From Dehalococcoidales bacterium (GTDB lineage Bacteria; Chloroflexota; Dehalococcoidia; Dehalococcoidales; UBA2162): DNA of 52,066 nucleotides. Each line of letters starts with the position of its first letter. Position 1 is the stretch's first letter. Below are positions 16,448-25,298 of the stretch, one piece after another. The stretch covers positions 1 to 52,066 of the forward strand of contig JAUYHA010000142.1 in NCBI GenBank assembly GCA_030690265.1, in the 5' to 3' direction. The translations under genes and the position numbers were made by a program. Under the pieces are notes generated by a model, which was not told where the DNA came from, did no database searches, and worked only from the letters and a program-made list of their open reading frames with translations.

Positions 16448-18718
16448 ATGACAAATAGCCATAGTAGTCTGGAAAAAACTGGCCATCTCTCCGTGGTTTA
16501 CCTCTCCAGTTTCCCACCCCGCCAGTGCGGGATTGCCACCTTTACCCGGGACCTTACCCACGCTATGGATGAGATGCTGTCACCAGTGATTAAATCCCAG
16601 ATTGTAGCTATGAACCCCCACGATGTGATAAGCTACCATTACCCGAACCGGGTTATCATGCAGATAAAACAGACCCGTGAAGAAGAATATATTCAAGCCG
16701 CCCAAAGAATAAACCAGATGGATGATGTCCAGCTAGTCAACATCCAGCACGAATTTGGCCTCTTTGGGGGTAGCCGCGGCTCCCACCTGCTTCCTTTTGT
16801 CAGGATGCTGAGAAAACCGCTGGTAATAGCCTTTCACACGGTCTTACCTGACCCGGATGAAGAACTCTACACTACTGTGGGGTCTCTCGCCGAAAATGCC
16901 AGCACCGTCATCGTAATGACCAATCTATCCAAAAAGATACTCACCCAGCAGTACGGCATCAGCTCCCGAAAAATCAAGGTGATTCCCCACGGGATACACC
17001 ACCAGCCATTTACCTCAAGCAAGCAAGCCAAAATGACCCTTGGCTATTCGGATAGGGTGGTTCTATCCACCTTTGGGCTCTTAAGCAGAATTAAGGGCTT
17101 GGAATATGTTATTGAGGCTCTACCGGAAGTGGTCAGGAAATTCCCCAATTTTGTCTATATTATTTTCGGTGCCACTCATCCCAACGTGCTGCAGGATGAG
17201 GGGGAAAGTTACCGAAACCTTCTCATCCAAAAGATATTTGACCTCGGTCTCTATGACCATGTGAAGCTTTATAACAAATACTTCCCCCTGGCTGAGCTAC
17301 TTCATTTCTTAAAAGCAACGGATATCTATATTTCTCCTTCGCTTGACCCCTACCAGGCGGTTTCAGGCACCCTCTCTTATGCCCTCGGCACAGGCCGGCC
17401 GGTTATCTCCACAGCTTTTTCCCACGCTCAAGAAGTACTGGGCAATGAAGTAGGCGTACTGGTTGATTTCAAGAATCCGGCAGCATATACCGAAGCCATC
17501 CTCAAGCTTTTAGAGGACGAGGAGTTCAGGTTACAACTCGGCAAAAACGCCTATTTTCGGACCCGTTATATGACCTGGGATAATGTTGCCCTTCAGTACG
17601 CCAGAGTTTTCTCGGAGCATGCTCCGAGTCTGAACGGGGTAATCGAACAGAAGAGCCTCCCCAGGATAAGGCTTGACCATCTGCTTTATCTCACGGATGG
17701 TTTTGGCATTGTCCAGTTCGCTAAATTGAACAGGCGCGATACTTCTTCAGGCTACACCCTTGATGATAACGCCCGGGCACTGGCTGCTCTGGCTCTTTAC
17801 TATAATAAATTTGGCGCCGCAAAACAGGCTCTGACTGAGAGGCAAAAAGGTAAGCTGCTGAGACGGATTAACACCTATCTGGATTTTATTGCCTTCGTTG
17901 TCAGGCCTGACGGTCCCTTTCAGAATTTTGTCAATGCCGATAAAAGCTTAAGCCCGCTTAATGAACAGCTTGACCTCGATGAAGCTAATGGGCGAGCCCT
18001 TTATGCCCTGGCTCTGACAGTGACAACCGCTTCGCTCCCCAGGACCGTCAGACAGAAGGCTTTTGACCTCCTGCAAAAAAGGCTGGAGAGCAGCATCTCT
18101 TTCGACTCCCCGCGGGCGATGGCTCACTGCATAAAAGCCCTCTGTATTTTGATAGGCGGGAAGAGGCAAATAGAGGGAATTGACCTAGAGAAGGCACTCA
18201 GAGTTCACTGTGACCGGTTGGTTGAACTCTACCAATCTAGCAGCCAGGCTGACTGGCAGTGGTTTGAGAGTTATCTGGCCTATTCTAATCCGGTTCTGCC
18301 CGAAGCCTTACTTATGGGTTACCGTATTATCGGGGACAGCAAATATCGCCAGATAGGTAAGACAGCACTAGATTTCTTGCTCGAGAAGAGTTTTAATAAC
18401 GGTATGTATATGCCTGTCGGGAATCATGGCTGGCATTACCAGAACGGTAAGCGGAGTAAGTTTGACCAGCAACCGGAAGAAGTTGCTTCCACGGTCAGCG
18501 CTTTAAATACCTGTTATCTGGTAACTAAAGATGAATACTATTCCAAACTGATGCGTCAGGCATTCAACTGGTTTCTGGGGGAAAATAGCCTCAACCAGGT
18601 TATTTATGACCGGACAACCGGTGGCTGCTATGATGGAGTCGGCAGAACTGCCATCAATCTGAACCAGGGAGCGGAATCGACTATCTCATATCTGCTGGCA
18701 CGGCTTACCTTTGACTAG
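16448..18718 (+). CDS. GT4 glycosyltransferase with C-terminal six-hairpin (alpha/alpha) domain
   Basis: 756 residues in two parts. Residues 1 to about 395 form a GT-B, family 4-type glycosyltransferase: YLSSFPPRQCGIATFTRDL at the N-terminus, IPHGIHHQPF, then STFGLLSRIKGLEYVIEALP and a donor-side region around SPSLDPYQAVSGTLSYALG. Residues about 410-756 are helical with repeated Trp/Tyr-rich hairpins (YTLDDNARALAALALYY, WHYQNGKRSKFDQQPEE), like six-hairpin glycosidases or lyases. A transferase joined to a glycan-binding or trimming domain is likely; the sugar is unknown. It begins four bases after the GT2-GH130 gene and is surely co-transcribed with it. Confidence 0.8.
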   Translation: MTNSHSSLEKTGHLSVVYLSSFPPRQCGIATFTRDLTHAMDEMLSPVIKSQIVAMNPHDVISYHYPNRVIMQIKQTREEEYIQAAQRINQMDDVQLVNIQHEFGLFGGSRGSHLLPFVRMLRKPLVIAFHTVLPDPDEELYTTVGSLAENASTVIVMTNLSKKILTQQYGISSRKIKVIPHGIHHQPFTSSKQAKMTLGYSDRVVLSTFGLLSRIKGLEYVIEALPEVVRKFPNFVYIIFGATHPNVLQDEGESYRNLLIQKIFDLGLYDHVKLYNKYFPLAELLHFLKATDIYISPSLDPYQAVSGTLSYALGTGRPVISTAFSHAQEVLGNEVGVLVDFKNPAAYTEAILKLLEDEEFRLQLGKNAYFRTRYMTWDNVALQYARVFSEHAPSLNGVIEQKSLPRIRLDHLLYLTDGFGIVQFAKLNRRDTSSGYTLDDNARALAALALYYNKFGAAKQALTERQKGKLLRRINTYLDFIAFVVRPDGPFQNFVNADKSLSPLNEQLDLDEANGRALYALALTVTTASLPRTVRQKAFDLLQKRLESSISFDSPRAMAHCIKALCILIGGKRQIEGIDLEKALRVHCDRLVELYQSSSQADWQWFESYLAYSNPVLPEALLMGYRIIGDSKYRQIGKTALDFLLEKSFNNGMYMPVGNHGWHYQNGKRSKFDQQPEEVASTVSALNTCYLVTKDEYYSKLMRQAFNWFLGENSLNQVIYDRTTGGCYDGVGRTAINLNQGAESTISYLLARLTFD

Positions 18719-18727
18719 AGCAGGTGG

Positions 18728-19417
18728 TTGACTCTTATACAGAAGCAAGAAGATGATGAGGTGGAGACTAAACAATCAGTCACTGCGGTAATAGTGGTGG
18801 CTCATCCGGATGATGAGACTCTCTGGGCTGGTGGCACGGTATTGATGCACCCGGACTGGCAATGGATGGTAGTGTCACTCACCCGGGGGGATGACCCTGA
18901 CCGGGCGCCAAGGTTCTTACGGGCTGTTCAGAAACTGGGGGCTACAGCAAGTATTGGCAACCTTAATGACGAGCCGGGCCAGCCGCCTCTTGATGTGACG
19001 GAGGTGCAGCAGGTGCTTCTGTCTATTTTACCAAGACAAAATTTTGACCTTATCCTGACACACAGCCCGTGCGGGGAATATACCCGCCACCGCCGCCATG
19101 AAGAAACAAGCGCCGCCGTTACCGCTCTCTGGGAGAAAGACATTATCAGGACAGACGAAGTGTGGCTCTTCGCTTATGGGGACAGCGGAAGAGGCGGCAG
19201 AGACGACCTGCCCGGGGTCATCAAGACGGCCCACCGGCTGATTAGCCTACCTGAGACCATCTGGCAGCAAAAGCGCCGTATTATCACCGAAATATATGGC
19301 TTTAGCTCTGAAAGTTATGAGGCTCATATCACGCTGAGGCAAGAAGCCTTCTGGCGCTTTCGTTCTGCCGGTGAATTTCATAAATGGTTAGTCAATATTG
19401 AAAGGAGAGAGCAATGA
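18728..19417 (+). CDS. LmbE/PIG-L-family deacetylase
   Basis: 229-residue zinc-dependent N-deacetylase of the LmbE (GlcNAc-PI de-N-acetylase) family. The metal and catalytic motif HPDDETLWAGG lies near the N-terminus, and the second metal histidine is in TRHRRHEETSAAV. It would remove an N-acetyl group from an amino sugar in the product of the neighbouring glycosyltransferases. Pairing with a GT4 recalls bacillithiol and mycothiol synthesis, but no BshC or MshC partner is present and the other neighbours point elsewhere. The frame opens with TTG at 18728. GTG at 18761 is an alternative start closer to the conserved part, and neither has a convincing ribosome site. It ends in an ATGA overlap with the next gene. 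Confidence 0.82.
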   Translation: MTLIQKQEDDEVETKQSVTAVIVVAHPDDETLWAGGTVLMHPDWQWMVVSLTRGDDPDRAPRFLRAVQKLGATASIGNLNDEPGQPPLDVTEVQQVLLSILPRQNFDLILTHSPCGEYTRHRRHEETSAAVTALWEKDIIRTDEVWLFAYGDSGRGGRDDLPGVIKTAHRLISLPETIWQQKRRIITEIYGFSSESYEAHITLRQEAFWRFRSAGEFHKWLVNIERREQ

Positions 19418-20556
19418 AAGTGCTGGTTCTCTACGAGTATCCACCTCCCCCCGGGGGACTGGCTACTCAGGGGGATTTGCTCTACTGGGGACTCAAAGAA
19501 ATAGGGGTAGATACCTATCCGGTCACTCCTGAATCTGCCCAGGAAAAAGAGTGGTATTACCGCTGGTTTAAGCCCGATGTGGTGGTGGGAGTGGGTTACT
19601 GGGGGCACACACCGGACCTGGTGCTTCATCCCCAGCGGTATGGCGTCAAACCGGTGCCCTGGCTGGTGGCTGACGGCTATGTAGCTAACTATGAGGAAAT
19701 TCTGGATGCCCTGCCTCTTATTCTGACAACCTCTCTGTGGGTTAAGGATGTCTACATCCGCGATGGGCTCCACGGGGGTAACATAGAGATTTTGCCGGTA
19801 GGGGTGGACATCGATTATTTTATGCCCCGGGATAAGAATGACCCCAAAGTGAGCTGCGTTAGAGAGGCTCTCGGAGTTGCCCCGGATGAAATAATGATTC
19901 TCACCGTGGGAGGTGATGCTGCCTCCAAAGGAGCCCAGGAGGTGATGCAGGCTTTAGCTATTATTGATGCTAAAGCCCCTCCCTGGAAATATGTCTGTAA
20001 GGTCTGGCCACAGCCCAGGACACTGCAGCAAAACCTGATGGACCTTCAGCTAGCCAACTCTTTGGGAATTGAGAAAAATGTGATATACACCACCAATATC
20101 GTTTCCCGGAACTTCATGCCTTATCTTATTAATGCCTGCGATATTTATGCAGCGCCTTCCCGTCTGGAAGGGTTTGGCATGCCGCAGGTGGAGGCAGGAG
20201 CCTCAGGCAAACCGGTGCTGGGTATCAATGCTATGGCTATGAAAGAGACACTGGTTCACGGTGAAACGGCACTTCTCGCCGGCGTTGGCACCGAGGTGGT
20301 ATTACGAGAGACCACCGTCGGAGAAGAGTCTGGTTGGGAAAAAGGACACCGGGTGGTCTTTAAAAATCCTCACACGGTTGAATACCGTGCCAGCATTCAT
20401 GACATCGCCAACTACCTGATGGACCTGATGACGAACGCCAAACTGAGGCAGAAAATAGGAGAAGCGGGCAGAAAACGGGTGGTAGAGAACTACGATTACC
20501 GGGTCGTAGCCAAGAAGTTTGTGGAAATTGTCTCGGAAAGGTTGGGGATTTCATAG
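19414..20556 (+). CDS. GT4-family glycosyltransferase
   Basis: 380-residue GT-B glycosyltransferase. The N-terminus (KVLVLYEYPPPPGGLATQGD) has the glycine-rich acceptor-side loop. The donor side carries PVGVDIDYF, LTVGGDAASKGAQEVMQAL and the EX7E-type motif in SRLEGFGMPQVEAGASGKPVLG, typical of retaining family 4 enzymes. No membrane segment is visible, so it probably works at the inner face of the membrane or in the cytoplasm. The ATG overlaps the deacetylase stop (ATGA) and has a GGAGAG site, so it is co-translated. The sugar donor cannot be read from the sequence. Confidence 0.87.
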   Translation: MKVLVLYEYPPPPGGLATQGDLLYWGLKEIGVDTYPVTPESAQEKEWYYRWFKPDVVVGVGYWGHTPDLVLHPQRYGVKPVPWLVADGYVANYEEILDALPLILTTSLWVKDVYIRDGLHGGNIEILPVGVDIDYFMPRDKNDPKVSCVREALGVAPDEIMILTVGGDAASKGAQEVMQALAIIDAKAPPWKYVCKVWPQPRTLQQNLMDLQLANSLGIEKNVIYTTNIVSRNFMPYLINACDIYAAPSRLEGFGMPQVEAGASGKPVLGINAMAMKETLVHGETALLAGVGTEVVLRETTVGEESGWEKGHRVVFKNPHTVEYRASIHDIANYLMDLMTNAKLRQKIGEAGRKRVVENYDYRVVAKKFVEIVSERLGIS

Positions 20557-20557
20557 C

Positions 20558-21790
20558 ATGAAAGCAAAACAACTGGAACAAATAGATAAGGCTAAAGAAG
20601 CCGCCATTAAGGTGCTGTTACGCAATGCTCACGGTCCCTACCGCTCACTCCCCCGCACCGCCGGATGGGGCTATCCTGAGCCGTATACCCGTGACCTTTT
20701 AATCTCATCGCTGGGTATTTTTGTCTCAGGTAATGAAAGGCTTCTCAACAGTCTCAGGCGGGTGCTGGTGACTCTGGCAAAGAATCAGAGCCGGTTGGGT
20801 CTCATCCCCGGCCTTGTTCATGACCCTGATGAAAGAGCCACTAGCGATACCACTCCCCTTTTTATTCTTGCCGTCGGTCTTTTCCGAAAGTTCACCGGTG
20901 AAGATGATTTCCTTGAAGAAGCGGTAAAAAAAGCGATGACCTGGATGGAGTACCAGAGCCCTTCCGACCGTGTCTTGGTGGCACAACTGCCGACCAGCGA
21001 TTGGCGGGACGAGCAATGGGTTCTTGGCTTTGGCCTCTATGTGAATACCATAGTCTATAGTTACCTCCGACTCTACGGTCAATTTGAAAGAGCTGACCGC
21101 CTGGAAGAGATGACGGATAGGTTCACCATTACTGGCGATGTTATTCATCGTCATGTCCATGAAGGGCTGGTATTACGTCACAAACCTTACTTCGCCACCT
21201 GGTCATACAAGGTCTACGCTGATGAGCGCTTTGACCTCCTGGGAAATAGCCTGGCTATACTATCGGGCCTGGCACATCCCTCAAGAGCCAGACAGATGAT
21301 TTCCTGGATTGAGCGTGAATGCCAAGCACTGAGACAGCAGGGCTTGCTGGTGCTTGATTTGCCTCCCATTTTCTTCCCCTACATACGTCCGGGAGACCCG
21401 GACTGGCATCCCAGGTATCAGAAGTTTAACAATCCCGGGGAATATCTTAACGGCGGAGTCTGGCCCTTTGCTTGTGGCTTTTACATCGCCGCCCTGGTCA
21501 CCAGTGGCAGGCTCCGCCTGGCGGAGAAAAAGCTAATCGCCTTGACCGAACTGGTCAGCCCTTCCCGTGATGCTGAGGTTGATTTTGGTTTCAACGAATG
21601 GTTCCGTGCTCAGGATGGTAGCCCACGGGGAGAAGACTGGCAGTCCTGGTCAGCCGCTATGTATCTCTATGCTGCTGCTTCGGTTGAACAGGGAAAGACC
21701 CCCTTTTTTGATGAAATTCGTGCCGGCTGCCCTTCGACAGGCTCAGCGCCTGCCCTGTACTTGATACAGGGGCGAACGGTCTTGTTGTAA
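20558..21790 (+). CDS. Six-hairpin glycosidase-like protein (neutral-invertase/GH100-like)
   Basis: 410 residues with an alpha/alpha-barrel pattern: GWGYPEPYTRDLLISSLG, LIPGLVHDPDERATSDTTPLFI, PTSDWRDEQWVLGFGLYVNT and FNEWFRAQDGSPRGEDWQSWSAAMYLYAA. The YTRD, SDTTP and DWRDEQW blocks recall bacterial GH100/amylo-alpha-1,6-glucosidase-like proteins; substrate is unknown. I start at ATG 20558, one base after the preceding stop, rather than at an upstream TTG inside the neighbour. The last 25 or so residues are odd: they are translated from a dispersed repeat (21728-21780), so the natural C-terminus was probably replaced when the repeat inserted. It closes the glycosyltransferase operon. Confidence 0.75.
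   Translation: MKAKQLEQIDKAKEAAIKVLLRNAHGPYRSLPRTAGWGYPEPYTRDLLISSLGIFVSGNERLLNSLRRVLVTLAKNQSRLGLIPGLVHDPDERATSDTTPLFILAVGLFRKFTGEDDFLEEAVKKAMTWMEYQSPSDRVLVAQLPTSDWRDEQWVLGFGLYVNTIVYSYLRLYGQFERADRLEEMTDRFTITGDVIHRHVHEGLVLRHKPYFATWSYKVYADERFDLLGNSLAILSGLAHPSRARQMISWIERECQALRQQGLLVLDLPPIFFPYIRPGDPDWHPRYQKFNNPGEYLNGGVWPFACGFYIAALVTSGRLRLAEKKLIALTELVSPSRDAEVDFGFNEWFRAQDGSPRGEDWQSWSAAMYLYAAASVEQGKTPFFDEIRAGCPSTGSAPALYLIQGRTVLL
21728..21780. repeat. Dispersed repeat that forms the C-terminus of the preceding gene
   Basis: Contains CCTTCGACAGGCTCAGCGC and CTGTACTTGATACAGG. The second resembles the CGTACTTGATACGGAATCC and CCCGTACCTGATACGGGG repeats near 51251 and 51310. It lies inside the reading frame, which continues through it to TAA at 21788-21790. 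Confidence 0.55.
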
Positions 21791-21831
21791 TTGCCTTTTT
21801 TTATAACTTAGTACATAGAAGGGTTTAACGG

Positions 21832-22554
21832 GTGAAGCTGATTTCTTCTTTCTATACGGAATGCCGGGCATTTATCAGACAGAAGCTGGGACACAAACAG
21901 CCACCGGTGTATGCCGAGCGCCTCAGATACCTGCGGCGCCTCCGGAAAGTCGGCGCTGCCCTGGGATTTGACCAGGGCTCGTGTATCGACCGCTACTATA
22001 TAGAAAAGTTTCTCTCTGACCATATCCCGGATATCCGGGGACATGTCCTGGAAATTGGAGACGATACCTATACCCGGAGGTTCGGGGCTGAGCAGGTCAT
22101 CAGAAGCGATGTTTTACACCGCACAGAGGATAATCCCGGGGCAACAATCGTCGCCGATCTGACTAGTGCCGGCCCTATTCCTCAGGACACATTCGACTGC
22201 ATTATTCTGACCCAGACATTACAATACATATACGAACTGCCGGCCGCGATTGAAACGCTCCACCGCATTTTGAAGCCTGGCGGAGTAGTTCTGGCAACGG
22301 TACCTGGTATTGCTTATATTAGCCGCTACGACCTGGAACACTGGGGTGAATACTGGCGTCTGACCACCCAGTCAGCCAAAAGGCTGTTTTCGGAGGTCTT
22401 CCCGCCTCAGAAGGTGGCAGCACAAGCCTACGGGAACTTGCTGGCGGCGGCGGCCTTCCTGTGCGGCTTATCGGCCGATGGGTTCAAGGCGGAAGAGCTT
22501 GACTGCCGCCACCCCGATTTTGAGGTAGTGGTTACGGTGCGAGCGGTGAAATAA
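21832..22554 (+). CDS. SAM-dependent class I methyltransferase
   Basis: 240-residue methyltransferase. Motif I is GHVLEIGDDTYTRRFG, followed by TIVADLT, then FDCIILTQTLQYIYELPAAIETLHRILKPGGVVLATVPG (motifs IV-VI of the Methyltransf_11 type). The N-terminal 60 residues are basic and helical. The start is GTG at 21832 with AGAAGGG upstream. Position and direction suggest it methylates a sugar or lipid made by the glycosyltransferases before it, though a 41-base gap containing a start-like TATAACTT allows separate transcription. It converges with the VWA gene on the other strand. Confidence 0.85.
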   Translation: MKLISSFYTECRAFIRQKLGHKQPPVYAERLRYLRRLRKVGAALGFDQGSCIDRYYIEKFLSDHIPDIRGHVLEIGDDTYTRRFGAEQVIRSDVLHRTEDNPGATIVADLTSAGPIPQDTFDCIILTQTLQYIYELPAAIETLHRILKPGGVVLATVPGIAYISRYDLEHWGEYWRLTTQSAKRLFSEVFPPQKVAAQAYGNLLAAAAFLCGLSADGFKAEELDCRHPDFEVVVTVRAVK

Positions 22555-22594
22555 CAGCCCCTTGCTTTGTTCAACCTGGTTAGACGGCTGAGAT

Positions 22595-24622
22595 TTACAT
22601 CAATCTGCGGCGTTTTTTTGCCAGGTAGTCCAGGAGCAGGTATTTCCCCAATCCATCCGGGCTGGTGAAGAAGACCCGTCCCTTGTTTATCTGCGCTATC
22701 TGACTGACGAAGCCGGTGAAAAAGGGGGAATCATCAAACATGAAGGTATTAATCACGATACCTTTCTGGGTACAATTCCTGACCTCCTTTAAAGTCATCT
22801 GGAGAGCCCGCATAGTCGGAGGATACTGATGATAAACCTCGCCACCTTCGAAGAAAGCGGTCGGTTGGCCATCAGATATCAGCAGTATCTCTTTATTGGC
22901 GCAATTCTGTTTGGAGAGCAATTTCCTGGCCAGGTAGAGGGCGTGCTGGTAATTGGTGCCCCGCTCAAAGTACGGGAAAGGCATCTGAAGCAGGTCTCCC
23001 CTCTTTATCTCGTGAGCCATGCCTGAAAAGCCAATGACAAATAAGCTGTCCTTGGGATATCGGGTACTGATAAGGTTCTCCAGAGCAATGGCTACCCGTT
23101 TTGCCATTTCAAAATAGCCATATCGGAACATGGAATGACTCTGGTCCAAGAGTAAGACAATGGCAGAGCGAGTTGACTCTTCCGTCTTCAGTATCTCAAA
23201 ATCCTGCATATCGAGCCGGACGGGAGGAGAGCCGGCATGGCGAAGAATTGAATTCATAATGGTTTTCTGAACATGGAGATGAAAATCATCGCCGGACTCA
23301 TATTTTCTGGTTTCCTCTATCCGCTCGATACCGGCCCCGGTCCGGTCAATGGTGTGCGGGCCGGAGCGGTCTGTTTTCAGGTGAGCCAGGATTTCTTTCA
23401 GAGCTTTCTGTCCTATCCTGCGTATCGCCTGGGGAGTCAGTTCGTATCCGTCACCTTTCCGCCGGATATATCCCGCTTCTTCCAGGAGGCGAGCCATATC
23501 CCTCAGGGCTTCCATCTGCCTGGCTGCCTCTTCCCCCATAAGCTCCTTCACCAAATCACTATTGATATTATCCAGGTCAGGTCTCATCCGGGCTTCTCTC
23601 ACTTGCTCTTCCAGCTCGTCCATCTTCTGGAGCGTTTCCATCAGCTTCATCGCCTCGTTGAAGGAAACCGATTCGTCACCGGAGAAAGGATAGCCTCTCT
23701 GCCACTTCTGGCTGGGATACAACCTGTTCATATAAGCCCCCAGCTTGGCGAACTCCTGCTGGGTTGCTTCATCAAACATAGACTTAAGCAGTTCATCCAG
23801 AGCCTGTCTGTCTTCCGGGGACAGGCTATCCATCAATGCCTGAGCCTGTTCCATCTGCTCCCGCAATCTATTCATCATCTCTTCGAAGTTCCGGGGCCGG
23901 TCAGAGCCAAAGAAATCGCCAAACTGCTCCATAAAGCCGTCAAAGTCCGGCTCCTCCCCCCTCATCCGGGCTTCCAGCATCTGGTTAATCCCTTCCACCA
24001 GGTTGCGTATCCCGGCCATACTACTGGCATCCATATTTTTCAGCGCCTGGGTCAGGTCACGCATATAAGCCTGCATGGCGTTTTTCTTCAACTGGTCTAA
24101 AAGCTCCTGGAACATCTCCCGGGCTTCATTATCCATAAAATCATACTGCATCAGTTCTTTCACCTGCCCACCGATATCTGAGGGCAGGTTATTAAGCTTC
24201 TCCAGGTTCTGTGCCGACCTGTTTTCGACAGCTTGCTTAAGCTTTTCAGTTAGCTCCGGAGGCAGTTCCTCACTACCCGTCCCTGCTTTTTCCCTTGCCT
24301 CATCCAGTTGCTTCTGGATGCCCTGCCTTTCCGTCTCCTGTATCTTATCCAGCTTCTGGCGTATCTCGTCCATAACCGAGCCGAGGTCATACCTGTCAAG
24401 CTGGTTTTGTCTCATCTGGCGTAGTTGCTGAAGAAGCTTTTCCAGGCTGGGCAACTGCCTGCCCTGGTTGTCTCTAAGACCCCGGCGCCAGAGGTCACGC
24501 AATGCCTCAGGCAGGTCACCGTGCCTCATCAACGAACTGTCCAGCTCGTTCATAAGCTGGTCAGCATCCATGTTGAAGATGTTCTGGTTTCCATCCCACT
24601 CAGAATAGCGATATGCTTTCAT
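22595..24622 (-). CDS. Large VWA-domain protein
   Basis: 675 residues. About 450 N-terminal residues are highly charged, helical and Gln/Glu/Arg-rich, probably extended coiled coils. A C-terminal von Willebrand factor A domain follows, with the metal-ion site DQSHS at about residue 493, and later GTNYQHALYLARKLL and ILLISDGQPTAF. The protein ends in a basic YLAKKRRRLM tail. The family is usually encoded with a MoxR or ChlI-type AAA+ ATPase and acts in metal insertion or complex assembly. No such ATPase is in the window, so its partner must lie elsewhere. No signal peptide is visible. It has its own promoter (24686-24659) and diverges from the DUF1616 gene. Confidence 0.85.
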   Translation of the reverse strand: MKAYRYSEWDGNQNIFNMDADQLMNELDSSLMRHGDLPEALRDLWRRGLRDNQGRQLPSLEKLLQQLRQMRQNQLDRYDLGSVMDEIRQKLDKIQETERQGIQKQLDEAREKAGTGSEELPPELTEKLKQAVENRSAQNLEKLNNLPSDIGGQVKELMQYDFMDNEAREMFQELLDQLKKNAMQAYMRDLTQALKNMDASSMAGIRNLVEGINQMLEARMRGEEPDFDGFMEQFGDFFGSDRPRNFEEMMNRLREQMEQAQALMDSLSPEDRQALDELLKSMFDEATQQEFAKLGAYMNRLYPSQKWQRGYPFSGDESVSFNEAMKLMETLQKMDELEEQVREARMRPDLDNINSDLVKELMGEEAARQMEALRDMARLLEEAGYIRRKGDGYELTPQAIRRIGQKALKEILAHLKTDRSGPHTIDRTGAGIERIEETRKYESGDDFHLHVQKTIMNSILRHAGSPPVRLDMQDFEILKTEESTRSAIVLLLDQSHSMFRYGYFEMAKRVAIALENLISTRYPKDSLFVIGFSGMAHEIKRGDLLQMPFPYFERGTNYQHALYLARKLLSKQNCANKEILLISDGQPTAFFEGGEVYHQYPPTMRALQMTLKEVRNCTQKGIVINTFMFDDSPFFTGFVSQIAQINKGRVFFTSPDGLGKYLLLDYLAKKRRRLM

Positions 24623-24658
24623 ACCAGCCCTCCGTCAACAGACATCTTTTTCCGAATA

Positions 24659-24686
24659 ATAATATTTTAGCATAACCGGCAGTCAA
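24659..24686 (-). promoter_or_regulatory. Promoter of the VWA gene
   Basis: TTGACT (24686-24681) and TATTAT (24664-24659) are 16 bases apart on the minus strand, about 35 bases before the ATG at 24622. It is back to back with the DUF1616 promoter. Confidence 0.6.
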
Positions 24687-24702
24687 GGGACAAAATTTCG
24701 AT

Positions 24703-24732
24703 TTGTCTTTAGAGGGCAGGTTGGATTATACT
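24703..24732 (+). promoter_or_regulatory. Promoter of the DUF1616 gene
   Basis: TTGTCT (24703-24708) and TATACT (24727-24732) are 18 bases apart. The predicted start near 24739 leaves a short leader before ATG 24761 with its AAAAGGA site. Confidence 0.6.
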
Positions 24733-24760
24733 TTGAACTTGAGCTAGATAAAAAGGATGT

Positions 24761-25213
24761 ATGGAAAGTAAAAACAGAGGTAAGTCTGGAGGTATTTGGA
24801 GCAGGGCATTGTCATTTATCCTGGCCCTGGCTCTTCTGGGTGGTTTAGCTATGCTTGGCTATTCCATAGCCAGCCCGATTAAAGAGCCGTTCACCGAATT
24901 TTACCTGCTCGGTTTGAGCGGCCAGGCTAAAGACTATCCTGGCCGGCTATCGCTCGGTGAGGAAGGAAAGGTAGTGGTGGGTATTGTCAACCGGGAATAT
25001 GAAACGGTAGGCTACCGGCTGGAGATGAGAATAGAAGAGGGTACCAGTAAGGAGGTGGAGCCGGTGACGCTGGAACACGGGGGGAAATGGCAGGAGATAG
25101 TCACTTTTACGCCGGAGAAGGCGGGGGACGGGCAAAAAGCGGAGTTTCTCCTCTATAAACAGGGACAGAGCGAACCTTACCGGGAACTTCACCTTTGGCT
25201 GGATGTGGAGTAA
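24761..25213 (+). CDS. DUF1616 domain protein, membrane-anchored
   Basis: 150 residues. One N-terminal hydrophobic segment (about residues 15-38, ALSFILALALLGGLAMLGYS) anchors or exports it. The rest matches the outer domain of DUF1616: FTEFYLLGLSGQAKDYPG, then GKVVVGIVNREYETVGYRLEM, EIVTFTPEKAG, and the closing EPYRELHLWLDVE. This is an Ig-like beta fold of unknown function. Many family members carry extra membrane helices, so this is a short form. It is monocistronic or leads the nucleotidyltransferase genes after an 85-base gap with no clear terminator. Confidence 0.8.
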   Translation: MESKNRGKSGGIWSRALSFILALALLGGLAMLGYSIASPIKEPFTEFYLLGLSGQAKDYPGRLSLGEEGKVVVGIVNREYETVGYRLEMRIEEGTSKEVEPVTLEHGGKWQEIVTFTPEKAGDGQKAEFLLYKQGQSEPYRELHLWLDVE

Positions 25214-25298
25214 AATAGATATTATTTATCAGGGGATACTGACCTGATGAGGGCGCTAAGTAATCAGGGAAGTTTAAAAGCAGGCAGGTGAGAACAGG

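Noticed and set aside
18728-20556. Bacillithiol synthesis pair (BshB deacetylase plus BshA glycosyltransferase)
   Set aside because: No BshC-like ligase is present and the neighbours form a larger glycan cluster; family membership alone is not enough.
23273-24100. 275-codon plus-strand open frame
   Set aside because: It is antisense to the coiled-coil region of the VWA gene; its length comes from that gene's Gln/Glu/Leu-rich codon use.
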